Source of the DNA: Mytilus trossulus
Taxonomy: Eukaryota; Mollusca; Bivalvia; Mytilida; Mytilidae
NCBI RefSeq assembly: GCF_036588685.1
Contig: NC_086379.1
Coordinates: forward strand, 75,423,727 to 75,487,726
DNA length: 64,000 bases
Direction of reading: 5' to 3'
Shown here: positions 1 to 11,304 of the stretch, piece after piece
How positions within the stretch are numbered: the stretch's first letter is position 1
Layout: every line of letters starts with the position of its first letter
Program-made: the position numbers and the translations under genes
Notes under the pieces: model-generated
Databases searched by the model: none
The model's input: the letters and a program-made list of their open reading frames with translations, nothing else
Told to the model about the DNA's origin: nothing

Positions 1-1
1 C

Positions 2-697
2 CCATCAAAACAACATCTGATAAACAAATTTAATAATACTTTTAGATATTTGGATGATATTTTGGCTCTCAATAATGATGACTTCAGTATGTATATTAAT
101 GAAATTTATCCTGCTGAACTTACTTTAAATAAAGCTAATACAAATAATGACCACTGCCCTTTCCTCGATCTTGATATCTATATCACTAACGGAAAGCTGA
201 ATACTAAAATTTATGATAAAAGGGATGATTTTTCATTTCCTATCGTTAATTATCCGTTTTTAGATGGTGACGTTCCCTTGTCACCATCTTACGGTGTTTA
301 TATATCTCAACTTGTACGATTCGCTCGTGTTTGTAACAATGTTTTAGATTTTAACGAGAGAAATTTATGTATTACTGAAAAATTATTACACCAGGGTTTT
401 CGATATCACAAACTAGTCAAAACTTTTACTAAATTTTATCATCGGTATAAAGACATCATTCGTAAATATAGCTCAACATGCAGACTTTTTATACGTTCAG
501 GTATTTCACATCCAATTTTTTATGGAAATATTCTTTATAAAGCACAAAGGTGTCAGTATTCACCTCAGAAACTTACAAAACCTTTAAATAGACTGATTAA
601 GATGGGATATAATTACGATACTGTTGTCAAGTCATTAAAGATTGCATATTTTGGCGTTAATATTGAGTCACTGATAAGGTCTTTGCGTCGGAACTAA
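2..697 (+). CDS. Penelope-like reverse transcriptase, C-terminal fragment (5' cut by window edge)
   Basis: An open frame runs from the window edge to TAA at 695-697, about 231 codons. It opens just before an intact RT catalytic box, Y-L-D-D (about 44-55), so the conventional start at the TTG inside this box is artificial. Downstream come blocks shared with two other fragments in this window (9.2 kb and 49.6 kb, minus strand): a TKIYDKRD box, an FPIVNYPFLD box and an SPSYGVYISQLVRFAR box. The upstream part of the related 9-10 kb copy has the STLYTNIP and WIPKLH motifs typical of Penelope-like RTs, which is why I assign that class. No GIY-YIG endonuclease is visible after the RT. This is the best preserved of the five fragments of the family here: no stops or frameshifts in the visible part. 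It lies upstream of the opsin exon, probably in that gene's intron. Class assignment is moderate; RT identity is strong. Confidence 0.75.
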   Translation, partial: PSKQHLINKFNNTFRYLDDILALNNDDFSMYINEIYPAELTLNKANTNNDHCPFLDLDIYITNGKLNTKIYDKRDDFSFPIVNYPFLDGDVPLSPSYGVYISQLVRFARVCNNVLDFNERNLCITEKLLHQGFRYHKLVKTFTKFYHRYKDIIRKYSSTCRLFIRSGISHPIFYGNILYKAQRCQYSPQKLTKPLNRLIKMGYNYDTVVKSLKIAYFGVNIESLIRSLRRN

Positions 698-1335
698 AGA
701 CATTTATTCTAAAAACAGTTGTTGGCATGACACGGGTTATGTGCTTCTCATATATGTTATGATGGTATGATACTAAACCCCTAACGGGAAGGATTGTGCC
801 TGATGTTCATATGATGAAATCATAATCTTTCAGTCAGTTTAATTGAAGTCTGGAGCTGGCATGTCAGTTAACTGCTAGTAGTCTGTTGTTATTTATGTAT
901 TGTTGTCATTTTGTTTATTTTCTTTGGTTACATCTTCTGACATCAGACTCGGACTTCTCTTGAACTGAATTTTAATGTGCGTATTGTTATGCATTTATTT
1001 TTCTACATTGGTTAGAGGTATAGGGGGAGGGTTGAGATCTCACAAACATGTTTAACCCACCCGCATTTTTGCGCCTGTCCCAAGGCAGGAGCCTCTAGCC
1101 TTTGTTAGTCTTGTATTATTTTGATATTAGTTTCTTGTGTACAATTTGGAAATTAGTATGGCGTTCACTGAACTAGTATATATTTGTTTAGGGGCCAGCT
1201 GAAGGACGCCTCCGGGTGCGGGAATTTCTCGCTACATTGAAGACCTGTTGGTGACCTTCTGCTGTTGTTTTTTATTTGGTCGGGTTGTTGTTGTCTCTTT
1301 GACACATTCCCCATTTCCATTCTCAATTTTATCAG
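698..1335 (+). repeat. 3' untranslated tail of the upstream retroelement
   Basis: This tract directly follows the RT stop codon. It carries the C-rich block 'cctgtcccaaggcaggagcc' (about 1073-1092) and the block 'gacgcctccgggtgcggg' (about 1204-1221) followed by a 'ggtcgggttgttgttgtctc' segment. Parts of this tail recur alone, without RT, at about 34200-34275, 46195-46310 and 49890-50015 on plus, and 47890-47950 and 63355-63475 on minus. That is the pattern expected of 3' fragments left by truncated retrotransposition, or of a SINE-like parasite using the same tail. From memory the block is very common in mussel genomes. Confidence 0.6.
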
Positions 1336-1413
1336 AGAAAAGATGTAAGCAAATGTAATGGAAAGAGAGCTATGTATTAATTATTTCAAAATTAAAGATT
1401 TTTTTATACTTAA

Positions 1414-2024
1414 GGTGGTATGGGAGTCTAAAATAAAAATGATAGAATTTGTTCATACTTTGCCAAAAGTAGTATCTATTGATATATGTTCAAAAATATA
1501 ATAAAAATGATACGTCACCGCGCATTTTCTCAAGCTACAGGTTGTGAAAAAATGACAAAGTTTGAATGGATTATTCAGGAAAAAACACCATTTGGAGATT
1601 ATACACTAAACAAAATGACAGAATTGTAAAATAAATTAGGAAAATACAGCTTTCAGACAATGCTTTGGGAATATCAACAGAAAAGATACGGTCACCGTAC
1701 GTTTTTTTCCGGCTAAAATACAAAATAGGAAAATTCCACGTAGAATCCTTTAGAAAATGCACTGTTTTAGAGTTTTCTCCCCTTAAAATGCCAATTTAAA
1801 AACAACAAAAAATAATCAACACTTGTACAATGTGTAAAAAATGATCAACACTTGTACAAATATTAATATTTATAAGTTTCATTCTTATAAATTGGTTCTT
1901 TTAAATGAAAATGCACATTAAATATCTATATTCCTGCATAAGATTTTGTTTACTTGATATAAAATGTGGACCTTAGGTTCTCCGTTTTTTACAATCCAAG
2001 ATGGAGGAAGACACCCATACCACC
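1414..2024. mobile_element. MITE with GGTGGTATGGG termini, in opsin intron
   Basis: The left end reads GGTGGTATGGGAGTC (1414-1428) and the right end reads GACACCCATACCACC (2010-2024), a terminal inverted repeat with a few mismatches. The left flank is TTAA and the right flank TTTA, so a TTAA-type target is possible but not perfect. The inside is AT-rich and has no credible ORF; the minus-strand frames at 1571-1762 and 1973-2203 are low-complexity hydrophobic noise. Superfamily not determined. Confidence 0.5.
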
Positions 2025-3125
2025 TTTATAGGACACTTATAAAAAAACAACGAAAGAATAAAAGTATAAGTAAAGACAGACGTATTTGAAAAATTGAAAT
2101 AAAGATGAAAATAAAAAATGCCGTAAAATGAATAAAAGAAACAAAATAAAACAAAAGAGATACTTCTGATCAAAATAAAAAAAAACAACCGATACTGATA
2201 CAAATGTAGTAACTAGCTGCAATAATAGTTTAATCGCTTTTCAATATTCATCATTCGACTAAGCGAAAAAAGCAAACCAAAGCGAGTGAAACACATCAAC
2301 TATAGGAAGAAAACAACGAAACAAAAGAAACACTTAAAACTGCAACAAAAACAAACACCACATACATAGGAATGGACTATTTGACAACAATTGCTATATT
2401 TATGACTTGGTAGAGGCCATTTTAAGAGAAAAAAAAACAAAGTTGGTGGAGACCTTCCGTTTATATGGAAATGTAAACAAAATCCTTACATTTTACGTGC
2501 AATGCTTATTGAATAGAACGCTATTTGATAGGAACATAAAAACATATGGTAATTCGATAAAAAAAAGTTTCAGAAAAAAAGGGAAATTGTTCATATACGA
2601 AATATAAACGGTAGTGTAAAATTATAAAAGTACAGCTATGCTTATAATTTTGTATGAGATAAAACTCATGAACGATACTGAGCTTTTAAAAACTCTTCGA
2701 CGTTAATTTGATCTTTCAATTAACTTATTAAAATTTAAATCATTTTAAATAGAAAGCACCCATGCATTTCAATCTCTTCTTCCACACATTTAGGTCAGGA
2801 TTATACAGTGCAAACACAATAAAAGATAGGACAGTAGAGGATATTAAGACAGGATTTTACTTCCGCTCATTGAAAAACATGATCTCGAGTAAGCGCGGTC
2901 GATATTTAAGAAGTTTTTGACAAAAATCATGGTGCCAATTTTACGTGACGGCGACTATAGAAAAGTGCGTTGAACGCATTAAATAAATTAAGCGGTATAT
3001 CCATGAGCATAGTATCTTTCATGAGTTTTATGTAGTCTATGTTTGCGTTAAGATGTATCATTATTGTTTCGAATAGAATCAACCTTGTAAATTAGATCAT
3101 GAATATTAATTGATTACCATTTTAG
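2025..3125 (+). other. Probable opsin intron sequence, no exon seen
   Basis: Between the MITE and the opsin exon I find no upstream opsin exon. About 2385-2480 matches a dispersed repeat ('gacttggtagaggccattttaagag') seen also near 8050 and 18955. The tract ends in a splice acceptor, ttgattaccattttag, with AG at 3124-3125. Confidence 0.4.
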
Positions 3126-3367
3126 GTGTCTTTATGTTTGCATGGACACCGTATGCAGTCACTGCATTCTGGGTTGCATTTGGTTTTGGTGAATTGCCAG
3201 TTATTGTTTCAACCTCGGCAGCCATGTTTGCGAAATCAGCATCTGTATGGAATCCTCTTATTTATGTGTATACAAACAAACAATTTCGCAAAGCATTTTA
3301 CGAGAAAATTCCCTGTTCTGGTTTATGTTCCAAACTTATTAAGAAGGAGGAGGAAAAAGAAGCGTAA
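3126..3367 (+). CDS. Opsin, terminal exon (helices 6-7 and start of cytoplasmic tail)
   Basis: The exon begins after the AG at 3124-3125, with the first base of the split codon in the previous exon. It encodes the end of transmembrane helix 6 (FMFAWTPYAV), the third extracellular loop (FGFGELP), and helix 7 with the retinal Schiff-base lysine in MFAKSA. NPLIY (the NPxxY switch) follows, then NKQFRKAF at helix 8, and a Cys-containing membrane-proximal segment. Lysine in this helix-7 context is diagnostic for opsins, the light-sensing G-protein-coupled receptors. The NKQ tripeptide is characteristic of ciliary opsins and related xenopsins rather than of the Gq (rhabdomeric) opsins; subtype remains inference. 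Earlier exons must lie before the window. A TAA at 3365-3367 ends the frame early compared with the open tail that follows. Confidence 0.85.
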
Positions 3368-3592
3368 TCAGAAGAGTCTGATAAAGATGATAAATCAAAG
3401 ACAACAGGACAAAAAGTTACTCATCTTAAGGTACAAAATACGCGACGTGGCGTGACGCCCATTAACGATGATGATGACGCTGGTGAAATTACAATTTGTG
3501 AAGACATTGTAGCTGATGCAATTACACTTGATGACGATGGCAAAAAAGAAGAAATTGAAATAAAAGATTTAGGTGGATCACGTCAAGCTTAG
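3368..3592 (+). other. Continuation of opsin tail in the same frame after an in-frame TAA
   Basis: Reading on past the TAA in the same frame gives 74 codons without another stop, ending at TAG 3590-3592. The encoded tail is strongly acidic and Ser/Thr/Lys-rich (SEESDKDDKSK near its start, INDDDDAGE in the middle, KKEEIEIKDL near the end). A long acidic, Ser/Thr-containing C-terminus is typical of opsin tails (phosphorylation by GRK). The other frames here are less plausible. Best explanation: recent nonsense mutation, polymorphic stop, sequencing error, or readthrough. Confidence 0.6.
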
Positions 3593-4999
3593 AGGTAGTA
3601 TTACCTTGTGTTGAAAGCAAAACATTTTTTAAAAAACTTTTTTTAGAAAAAAAAGATTCGGTAAAAAAGAACTTCTGACGTCTGATTTTAACATCGTGTG
3701 CTAAGATAATGATCTGAAAGCAAAAAGAAGTCAATATTTTAAAGTTTTATAAACTGAATTTTAACCATTTTCTATGAACGAGTTTAAAACTAAGAAGAAG
3801 CTTCAGATGAGGAAGACCACTTTTTTGCCCTTTTCATACAATTATGGATTATAGCTTAGCAAAAACAATTGTCAGTCCTTCAAAAGATTCTGTGTCATAT
3901 CCAACTGATTAAGATAAGTATTTGAAATACAAATATCAATTTATTTGAATTCTGTCTTGAAATACTGCTCTACTGGTTTGCTCAAATATATGTTATAACA
4001 GCATGTTGATACAAGTCAATTGTAGGTTTCTGGTAAAATGATAGTAAAATGATGTTTTGTGTAAAATTTTGATATTTTCTAAAGGAAGTAGACATCTCAT
4101 CTCACAAGTCTTACTTTAAAAATTCACGAACCGCTAAAGAATTTTCAGGAAGTTTAAAATACGTACAGGCATAATGCACCTCATATTCTTGTTTAAATTT
4201 AAATCTATGTTTGGGGTTCATTTGCAAACTTTTATTTCTTAGCCCTTCATTTGCAGCTACCAAGGATCTCAGACATTAAATATATATATATAATATATAT
4301 ATGTTTGGGATTAATATTATACACAGGATGGGAATCAGGTTCAAGATAAAAAGAATCTTTAGAACCAACATAATAAATATATTCAAATTAGTTAATTTCG
4401 GTCATACCAAAACTTGATTATGTTAAAATGATGAATCTGAAAAACATAAAGCTTTGATATCTAGCTCAATAAATAAAGTTTTTTTTAAATCCAGTTGTTG
4501 CATTTTGAAAAGACCGCAAATGTCAAGAATGCATGATGAAAACGCCTTCAGAGTAAAAGAAAATTTACACATCAATATAAGGTGATCAATTATAGACCGA
4601 GAACCTGTACTTATTAATGTATGCTTGTTTATCATATCAAACATTTCAGTTGTACCGACGACGGCTTGTAAAGGCTTGAACATAATTATAATATTGTGCC
4701 TCATACTTTGAATTAAACAGTGCTAATTAATTTTTGTTGTCGACATTATTTCTTATCATCATCCATCATCCCATTTCAATCATAACCAGTTGTAGTACTT
4801 ATAAACGTATCAGCTATAAATACTATGAGTTAGATGTTGGTAGACAACAAATAAATAATTACACGCAATCAACCCACACTCCATAATTCATTCCAAACGT
4901 CCTACATACTGATAAATTAAAAAAATTCCATAGAAAAAAAAAAGATCATACTTCTGATGTTGTCTGATATTCAACAGTTTAACAACGTTTTCTAAGCTG
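3593..4999. other. No gene seen (opsin 3' flank)
   Basis: Probable 3' UTR and intergenic sequence. A (TA)n microsatellite lies at about 4279-4303. Open frames are short, AT-rich and unconvincing. Confidence 0.4.
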
Positions 5000-5560
5000 T
5001 CAAAGAAGTTTTTTAAAATATAGGTTTACAGTTTTCTTAAGAAAAGATCTAGGTAGACGATAGATATTAAAGTGATATTTCGTACTCATAATTCGAAAAT
5101 AAATTGACAATGCTATGGCAGAAACAAACGAAAAAGAGACAACGAAAAGTTCATAAAACGCAACAAAGTAAATTATACAAGGTGCAACACGATTCCCACT
5201 AGCACCAGAGATAATCTCATGTACTTCAAACAGGTCCGCTGATCCTGTTCCCCATGTGCCACCTGTCATGTTGATTATATACGTACAACCCTTGTGATAA
5301 GCATGAATCGGTAGGTCATATTTGAGAAATGGAGATGTCATTCTAGTCACGATAATTTGAGCCTATTCATCTTGATCTGCGTTACAAATATTCCATAACG
5401 GTCACCAAACAATATTGTTTCAGCTGAAAGATATATACTCCACATGCAGGCGCTGCTGAAATGTTGCGCTAAAAAAACTGAATATTACAATTGGAAAGTT
5501 GAAATTATCTCTTTTGTCGTAATTGTTTTTTCTCAACCGACCCTAATAAGTTGTATTTCC
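5000..5560 (-). pseudogene. Decayed Penelope-like RT remnant (3' part)
   Basis: The DNA, read on the minus strand, matches the order of blocks in the other RT copies. From high to low coordinates: a segment around 5500-5560 equivalent to the region just before the TKIYDKRD box (plus strand 'ctcaaccgaccctaataag'), a 'tgcaggcgctgctgaaatgttg' block (about 5445-5465), a 'ttccataacggtca' block (about 5390), then the post-ORF tail with 'cctgttccccatgtgccacc' near 5245. Multiple stops and indels; no usable frame. The 116-codon frame at 5000-5350 is a chance reading of the tail. Confidence 0.5.
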
Positions 5561-5949
5561 GCATAGCGTGTTATTTCCGCTGGTGTAAAAATTCGCGAAT
5601 TTCATTTAATAAAGTATACGAAAGTATCGTTTATTTTTTAGGCGAATTCAAAACTTTTATCAATACCTTTGCATGTGCACTTTCATTCTTTCTGCGAAAA
5701 TAAGCGAAAATTTACAACCCGCGAAAAGAATCCGATATTTTAAGTTCAATAGGATACATCTCTTCACCATCATCAATATACCAGAATGTTATATTAAAGA
5801 GTAAGACTAGTTTGGGAATATTTTGTTACACTCCCCCCTCCCCACTCACACACTTCCTGTAATAGCTTATATTGTCAGTGAAGGAACCAAGAATCTTGGT
5901 AGTGCCATTTCCAGAGAATTTCGGTTGAATCAGTGTGATATTTATAAAA

Positions 5950-6255
5950 GATACAAGGATAATACCTTGAAGACGCGCGTTTCGTCTACATAAGACTCAT
6001 CAGTGACGCTTATATCAAAATATTTATAAAGCCAAACAAGTACAAAGTTGAAGAGCATTGAGGATCCAAAATTCCAAAACGTTGTACCTAATACGGCTAA
6101 GATAATTTATGCCTGGGATAAGAAAATCCATAGTGTTTCGAAAAACTCAAAGTTTTGTAAACAGGAATTTTATATAAATGACCACATTATTGATATACAA
6201 GATACGATTTATTCCTCCTTAAAACGTAATACTTGTGTCTACGTGAGCTATTCGT
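5950..6255 (+). repeat. Single copy of the ~360-bp dispersed repeat
   Basis: Contains 'gacgcgcgtttcgtctac', 'agactcatcagtgacg', 'gaagagcattgaggatcc' and 'tttgtaaacaggaa' in the same order as the tandem array at 11305-12345. The 71-codon frame inside it (6048-6263) is carried by the repeat and is not a gene. Confidence 0.75.
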
Positions 6256-6259
6256 GTTC

Positions 6260-7770
6260 ATGAAGCAATGCCGGACAAATTAATAAATGTTTTTTAGTTT
6301 GAAATAGGGAATACATGTTATAAGAGTAGAAAAGTAATATGTTCTCGTCCAGATCTTCGGAATTTGTAAGTATCCACATCTGATTAATGCGCCTCCTAGA
6401 GTAGGTATGTACTAACTTTGAAGCCCGGCTTAGATTGCTGATACAACTAATTTTGAAAAATTACAAATAGGTTTCGTAGATCACTTTGAAAACCAAGCAA
6501 TAAAACATTTTTATGTAAGGACATTTATGTCATGTAGGTATTCAAAACAGGGTAGAAAGATCCATATTTGGTTGAAATTCCAAAAGAACATTCCCATGGT
6601 TATTTAGTATTTCTTTCTGGTAAAAGCCGTGAGAACATATGTTGAGTTTTCAAATGAATTATCGATACCTTATTCCTTTATCTTTATCTTAAGTTTCTGT
6701 AATTTGAATAACACATAAACATAATGTTATTTTGGACTTTATTCGCGAAGACAACATATTTCTCATAGATGTTGGGTTGGTGCAATATTTATGTCTTTAA
6801 AGATCGATGTAGCATGTGAACTCAAATTGGAACGATTACTAAAACATTTTAACAATAAAAAGGCTAAACGCATAACGTAAAAGTTAGGTATGAAGACATG
6901 TTCACTCACATATCAAAACGTGCGTTTAAAAAAGTCTTTAATACCAACCAAAACACAGGGAAAATTTTATCCAGAGATATATATTAACCAAATTAATACA
7001 TATTTGAAAACTAAAAAATTTATATCAAACAATTGTGTGTACTAATTTGAATGGTAAAAATTAATGTCCAGCGAATAAACCAAAGAATTTACTAATGTTC
7101 GAAAGAACATATTAAGGCGAATTCTAAATAATGTTTCGAAGGAAATACACCACCGTCATCACAGGAAATTAACAAAAAGGAAAAGCACAACCAGTACACA
7201 AAGGAATATACCAACACAATGATGCATCAAGCAACTCATGATGACCTCGATGAGAAGACATTTAACTCTGCAATCATGAACAGGTGTCATCTTTTATTAG
7301 AAAGCTAGAACTTATTGTGGTATTGTATGATAAGACACATTGGAGTCCGAATATTTGACACAAATTCCAAAACTTCACCTAAGTACATCCTTAAGCTAGG
7401 AAATGACAAAACAAATGTCCGATTTATACAAGTTGTTTTTGGATATTCCAATGCTAAACAAATGTTATGATAGGAGCCGTCTGTGACTTGCAGTAAAATG
7501 AGAGTATTTCTTTCTTGCTTCGTGTTGATGGCCTTACTGTGACTTTGAGATAAAGAACATCGATACAAATGCTTTTCATTGCTTTTTTTGTGTTTTGTTT
7601 GTAATTGTGTTTGTAAGGATCCCGTATCATGGATGGATAACCCATATCCTTTTGTTAATCTATAAGAAGATTTAAGACAGTCGTTTACACCTCGTATTAT
7701 ATCAAATTATCAGCATAATAAATGTGTCGTTTTACTTGTGAGGTAGAAAAATGTAAGATCGAGTTACAGT
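6260..7770. other. No feature seen
   Basis: AT-rich sequence with only short open frames; nothing recognisable as coding or as one of the repeat families in this window. Confidence 0.35.
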
Positions 7771-7774
7771 AGTA

Positions 7775-8245
7775 TACCGCTGTTCAAAACTCATAAATCC
7801 ATGGACAAACAACAAAATCGGGGTAACAAACACAGAAACGGACTAAGCATTAGACAAAATCCTATGAGAATAACAAATATAACACCAAAACCAAATACAT
7901 GAATTTGGGATAGAAAAGTACCGTGACACGTCTTACAGTAATGTGAATTCACACTAAAAAAAATGAGAAAACAAGCGACACAACGGAAACACAACGTTAA
8001 AATGTAACACACACAGAAACGAACTATAATATAACAATGGCCATATTCCTGACTTGGTACAGGACATTTTAAAGGAAAACAAAATAGTGGGTTGAACCTG
8101 GTTTTGTGGCATGCCAAACCTCCCTTTTTTATGGCCATGTGAAATATAAAATTAAAAGGACAACACAACATTACAGGACTACAATATAAATAAATAGAAC
8201 ATAATTGACAAAGAAACACACGAATAATAGCTAACAAAAGGCAAC
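7775..8245 (-). repeat. Dispersed retroelement-like repeat, family A
   Basis: This ~470-bp block recurs at 29365-29730, partly at 8985-9090 and 18945-19140. Landmarks on plus: 'actcataaatccatggacaa', 'aataacaaatataacaccaa', 'gacacgtcttacagtaatg', 'cctgacttggtacaggacat', 'gttgaacctggttttgtgg'. Read on the minus strand it has the T-rich character of a retroelement 3' tail. The 148-codon minus frame here is hydrophobic, repeat-borne and not conserved, so I do not call a gene. Confidence 0.65.
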
Positions 8246-8254
8246 AAGTTTGAA

Positions 8255-8420
8255 ATTTTAATACGCCAGAAGTTCATTTTGTCCACACAAGACTTACTAG
8301 TGACACCCAGATACAAAAGTTTGAAAGCCGAAACAAGTACAAAGTTGAACAGCATCGAAGACCAAAAGTTCAAAAAAGTTGTGCCAAAAACGCCCAGGGT
8401 TTTCTGTTAGGTACCAGAAC
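8255..8420 (+). repeat. Fragment of the ~360-bp dispersed repeat
   Basis: Degenerate copy around 'acgccagaagttcattttgt', 'gaaagccgaaacaagtacaaa' and 'gttgaacagcatcgaagacc', matching the order in the array at 11.3-12.3 kb. Confidence 0.5.
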
Positions 8421-8424
8421 ATCC

Positions 8425-9155
8425 CTATTATTTAGAATAATTTATACTATTGCAAACAGTAAATTTTATAAAATGACTATACAACAGATATATGATAAAA
8501 CTGAAGTATTAACTTATTATAGGACACAACCAAAATACATTACATAACCAGACGAAATGCAACACATCCGAATAAGTTTAAACATCAACGCCAAGTGACG
8601 TCATACATGTATTTGAAATTGTAAAATATGGAAAAAAATGACGTCACATTTGGATTTGTAAAAAAAGATCATCAAAAAATGAAAATTGATGTCATATTAG
8701 TATGAATAAGATAGAATAAGGATTGATTTAAGATTATAACTAAATACTGATATTACATTTAATAACAATGCACATTTCAATACTTATTAATAGCAAACTA
8801 AGGTAGCAATTAACTATATCTATATAGCTATGTCCGGTTTGTTTTGAATCTAACTTCAAACGTAAAACATCGTACAGATTACGTTGAACAAAATGAAATC
8901 TAATAAATGAAGGCGGTGATTAATTTTCTTTACCAGAACACATGAATATAATAGAAAAGACGTGAACATATTTGACAAAATCCGATGAAAATTACAAATA
9001 TAACATCAAACATTTAAACTTGATTCATGCATTTGGGATAGATAAGTACTGTAACACGTCTTATAGTAATGCGAATTCACACTCAGCAAAACAGTCACAA
9101 TCCGGAATAAGTCACGTTTGGTAATTAAAAGATTAGACGACGTAATGACAAACCA
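8425..9155. other. Mostly unannotated; family A fragment at 8985-9090
   Basis: Contains a partial family A copy ('aaatataacatcaaac ... gataagtactgtaacacgtc'). No ORF of note. Confidence 0.4.
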
Positions 9156-9159
9156 CAAT

Positions 9160-10368
9160 TTACCATGTGGTAATAATGTCCTTAGCTAATTTGGTCAAAG
9201 ACATATTGTATGGATCCACCAATTCGTGATGGTGTCCATAAAATTTACGGAGTGTCAATTTTAATCTGTCCTCCTCATAACTTTGTTGGAGCAGTTTCTG
9301 CGTAAGGAGCACACTACTGTATATGTAAAAGCACGAGAATAACGTATCAATTGTGATATGTAAACACCATACGAAGGGGTAGAGGGTTTGTTACTGCTGA
9401 GAAAGGGGAAATTGATTATTGGGAAGTTGAAGTTGTCCCGTTTATCATAGATTTTCGTGTGAAGTCGTGTAACTGCGTCAATATTCAGGAAAATATCAAG
9501 GCATGAAGCAGTCCTTCTAGTATCAGTAGTATTCTTAATTTCAAGTTCACTGGGATATATGAGATATAAGTATGGGCTGAAATATGGGTTATTCAATGAT
9601 AGAACATCACCAATATATCGGAGAGTAAAATTAAAGAATTTCGCAACGTGCTTTTTATTTTTGTCTTTTAGAAGGTTCTGAATGAATTCTGCTTCATACG
9701 AGCACAAAAACAAATCGGCCAGCAGGAGTGCCAATTGGAATACCGACTATCCGTTGAAATATAAATCCTGCAAACTCAACCAATATATTGTCGATCAAAA
9801 AGTCCAGCATTTTGATAATACCATTTTCAGTATTTTTTCTGGAAGATTCAGTGTGAATTTCCACAAAATATGAACTATTGTAACCCAAAACAAAATATTT
9901 GTATCTACAATTCCCATTTTTAAAGAAAAAACTGAGATTGTGAAGTCGATCTTTCAACTGAGCATGGGGAATATTAGTATATAGCGTAGAAAAATCAAAA
10001 GTTTTTATGTTGCTGCAAAATTGCAAAGATTGTGATCGAAGATGAAGCAGTAGATCTTTCGAATTTTTGAGTATCCATATCTGGTTAACACCACTGGTAG
10101 ACTATATCTCATCACAATATTTTTGAAGCCCATCTTTAACTGTAGAAAGAATAGTAGTCAGTACTTTAGAAAGATGTTTAGTCGAACATTTTGAAGACCC
10201 AGCTATGTATCGTTCTTTATATGGAGTGTTGTGTAATTTAGGTATCCAGTATAATGAAGTTAAGTTTTCATCGTTTTCTTTGATGTTGATACCAAAAGAA
10301 AAAAGAACAGATTTATAATTTTGTAAAATTTCGTCTTTGTAAATGATGTTAAAGAATTGTAATATCAA
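9160..10368 (-). pseudogene. Penelope-like reverse transcriptase pseudogene
   Basis: Read from high to low coordinates: a first segment with LYWIPKLHNTPY and IAGSSKCSTKHLS (RT fingers, residues 39-70 of the 10102-10368 frame). After an in-frame TAG at 10102-10104 the same frame continues with FDFSTLYTNIPHAQL (motif A region) to about 9720. A frameshift follows near 9710-9735, in the equivalent of the 'GTxxA..LLADLFL' motif. The next frame carries the catalytic box as YIGD instead of YxDD, then TKIYDKRD, FPIINFPFL and SPSYGVYISQLIRYSRA. A further break near 9320 is followed by an open end to TAA at 9160-9162. So at least one nonsense, two frameshifts and loss of one catalytic Asp: inactive. 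It is cut at its 5' side, where family B repeat starts (10378). Confidence 0.8.
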
Positions 10369-10377
10369 ATATGTTTA

Positions 10378-10515
10378 TAGATATAGGAAGATGTGGTGTG
10401 AGTGCCAATGAGACAACTCTCCATCCAAATAACAATTAAAAAGCAAACCATTATAGGTTGAAGTACGGCCTTCAACACGGAGCCTTGGCTCACACCGAAC
10501 AACAAGCTATAAAGG
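10378..10515 (+). repeat. Dispersed repeat, family B
   Basis: Block 'gatgtggtgtgagtgccaatg ... gacaactctccatcc ... gtacggccttcaacacggag'. The same order, more or less degraded, is seen at 45300-45425 and (short) 48035-48070 and 52965-53005 on plus, and at 46845-46965 and 54385-54515 on minus. It directly abuts the RT pseudogene. Confidence 0.65.
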
Positions 10516-11304
10516 GCCCCAAAATTACTATTATGTATGCTACATACAATATGTTATAACTGTTGATATTACGTTTTGTGTGTAATTAAATATTTTGTAA
10601 CTTCTACTCTAGTTTACAGTATTCTGCGGCTGTGTTCAAATCACTAGTTAACTATTGAACACAGTAGAATACCAAAAATGCCAAAAATATCATTTACTCT
10701 CCACATCTGTTTAACCTATGATTGACCGACACATTACTCACTAGAAATTAGCATGTCTAATACCACCCACTTGTATGAAAGCTAAATCAGATCAAATAAA
10801 AAAGGGACTTTTATTTACAAAGTCCGGTTACGTGTATTTATTTGTCATGTTTCTTAGTATTATACACCCCCAAATCAGAGTACAAAACATCGTATTTGTG
10901 CAATTCTAGATCGTCAAATAGATGGGATTGAATCGTAAGAAACCTTTTGTCAAAGATCGTTATCTATATCTCCTTTGAAAGACGAAATTGCGATTTATAT
11001 CACAAGAACCTTAGAAGACATTTTGATAAAATCAGCAGAAAAAAGACAGTGATGTTGTCGTTACGAATGGGCCATCTACATTTGTGGAATTTTGTATAAT
11101 GTTTGCACTAATTTGCTTTTTTCTTAACCGACTTTTGCACTAATTCAACTGTCATTTTACCAATTTTGTATAACGTTTGCATTATATCTGTATGATTTAA
11201 CCTATTTTGTGCTCTTGATTTAATGGTTACCGTAACCTGAACTTAACGAACGTTTTAGTAAAAAAAATAATATCTTGATAAATATGTAATAAGAGAATCT
11301 TAAT
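10516..11304. other. No feature seen
   Basis: AT-rich, no credible ORF and no recognised repeat. Confidence 0.35.

Noticed and set aside
7791..8237. 148-codon minus-strand frame
   Set aside because: Lies entirely in repeat family A; the equivalent frame in the 29.4-29.7 kb copy is shorter and shifted, so it is not maintained.
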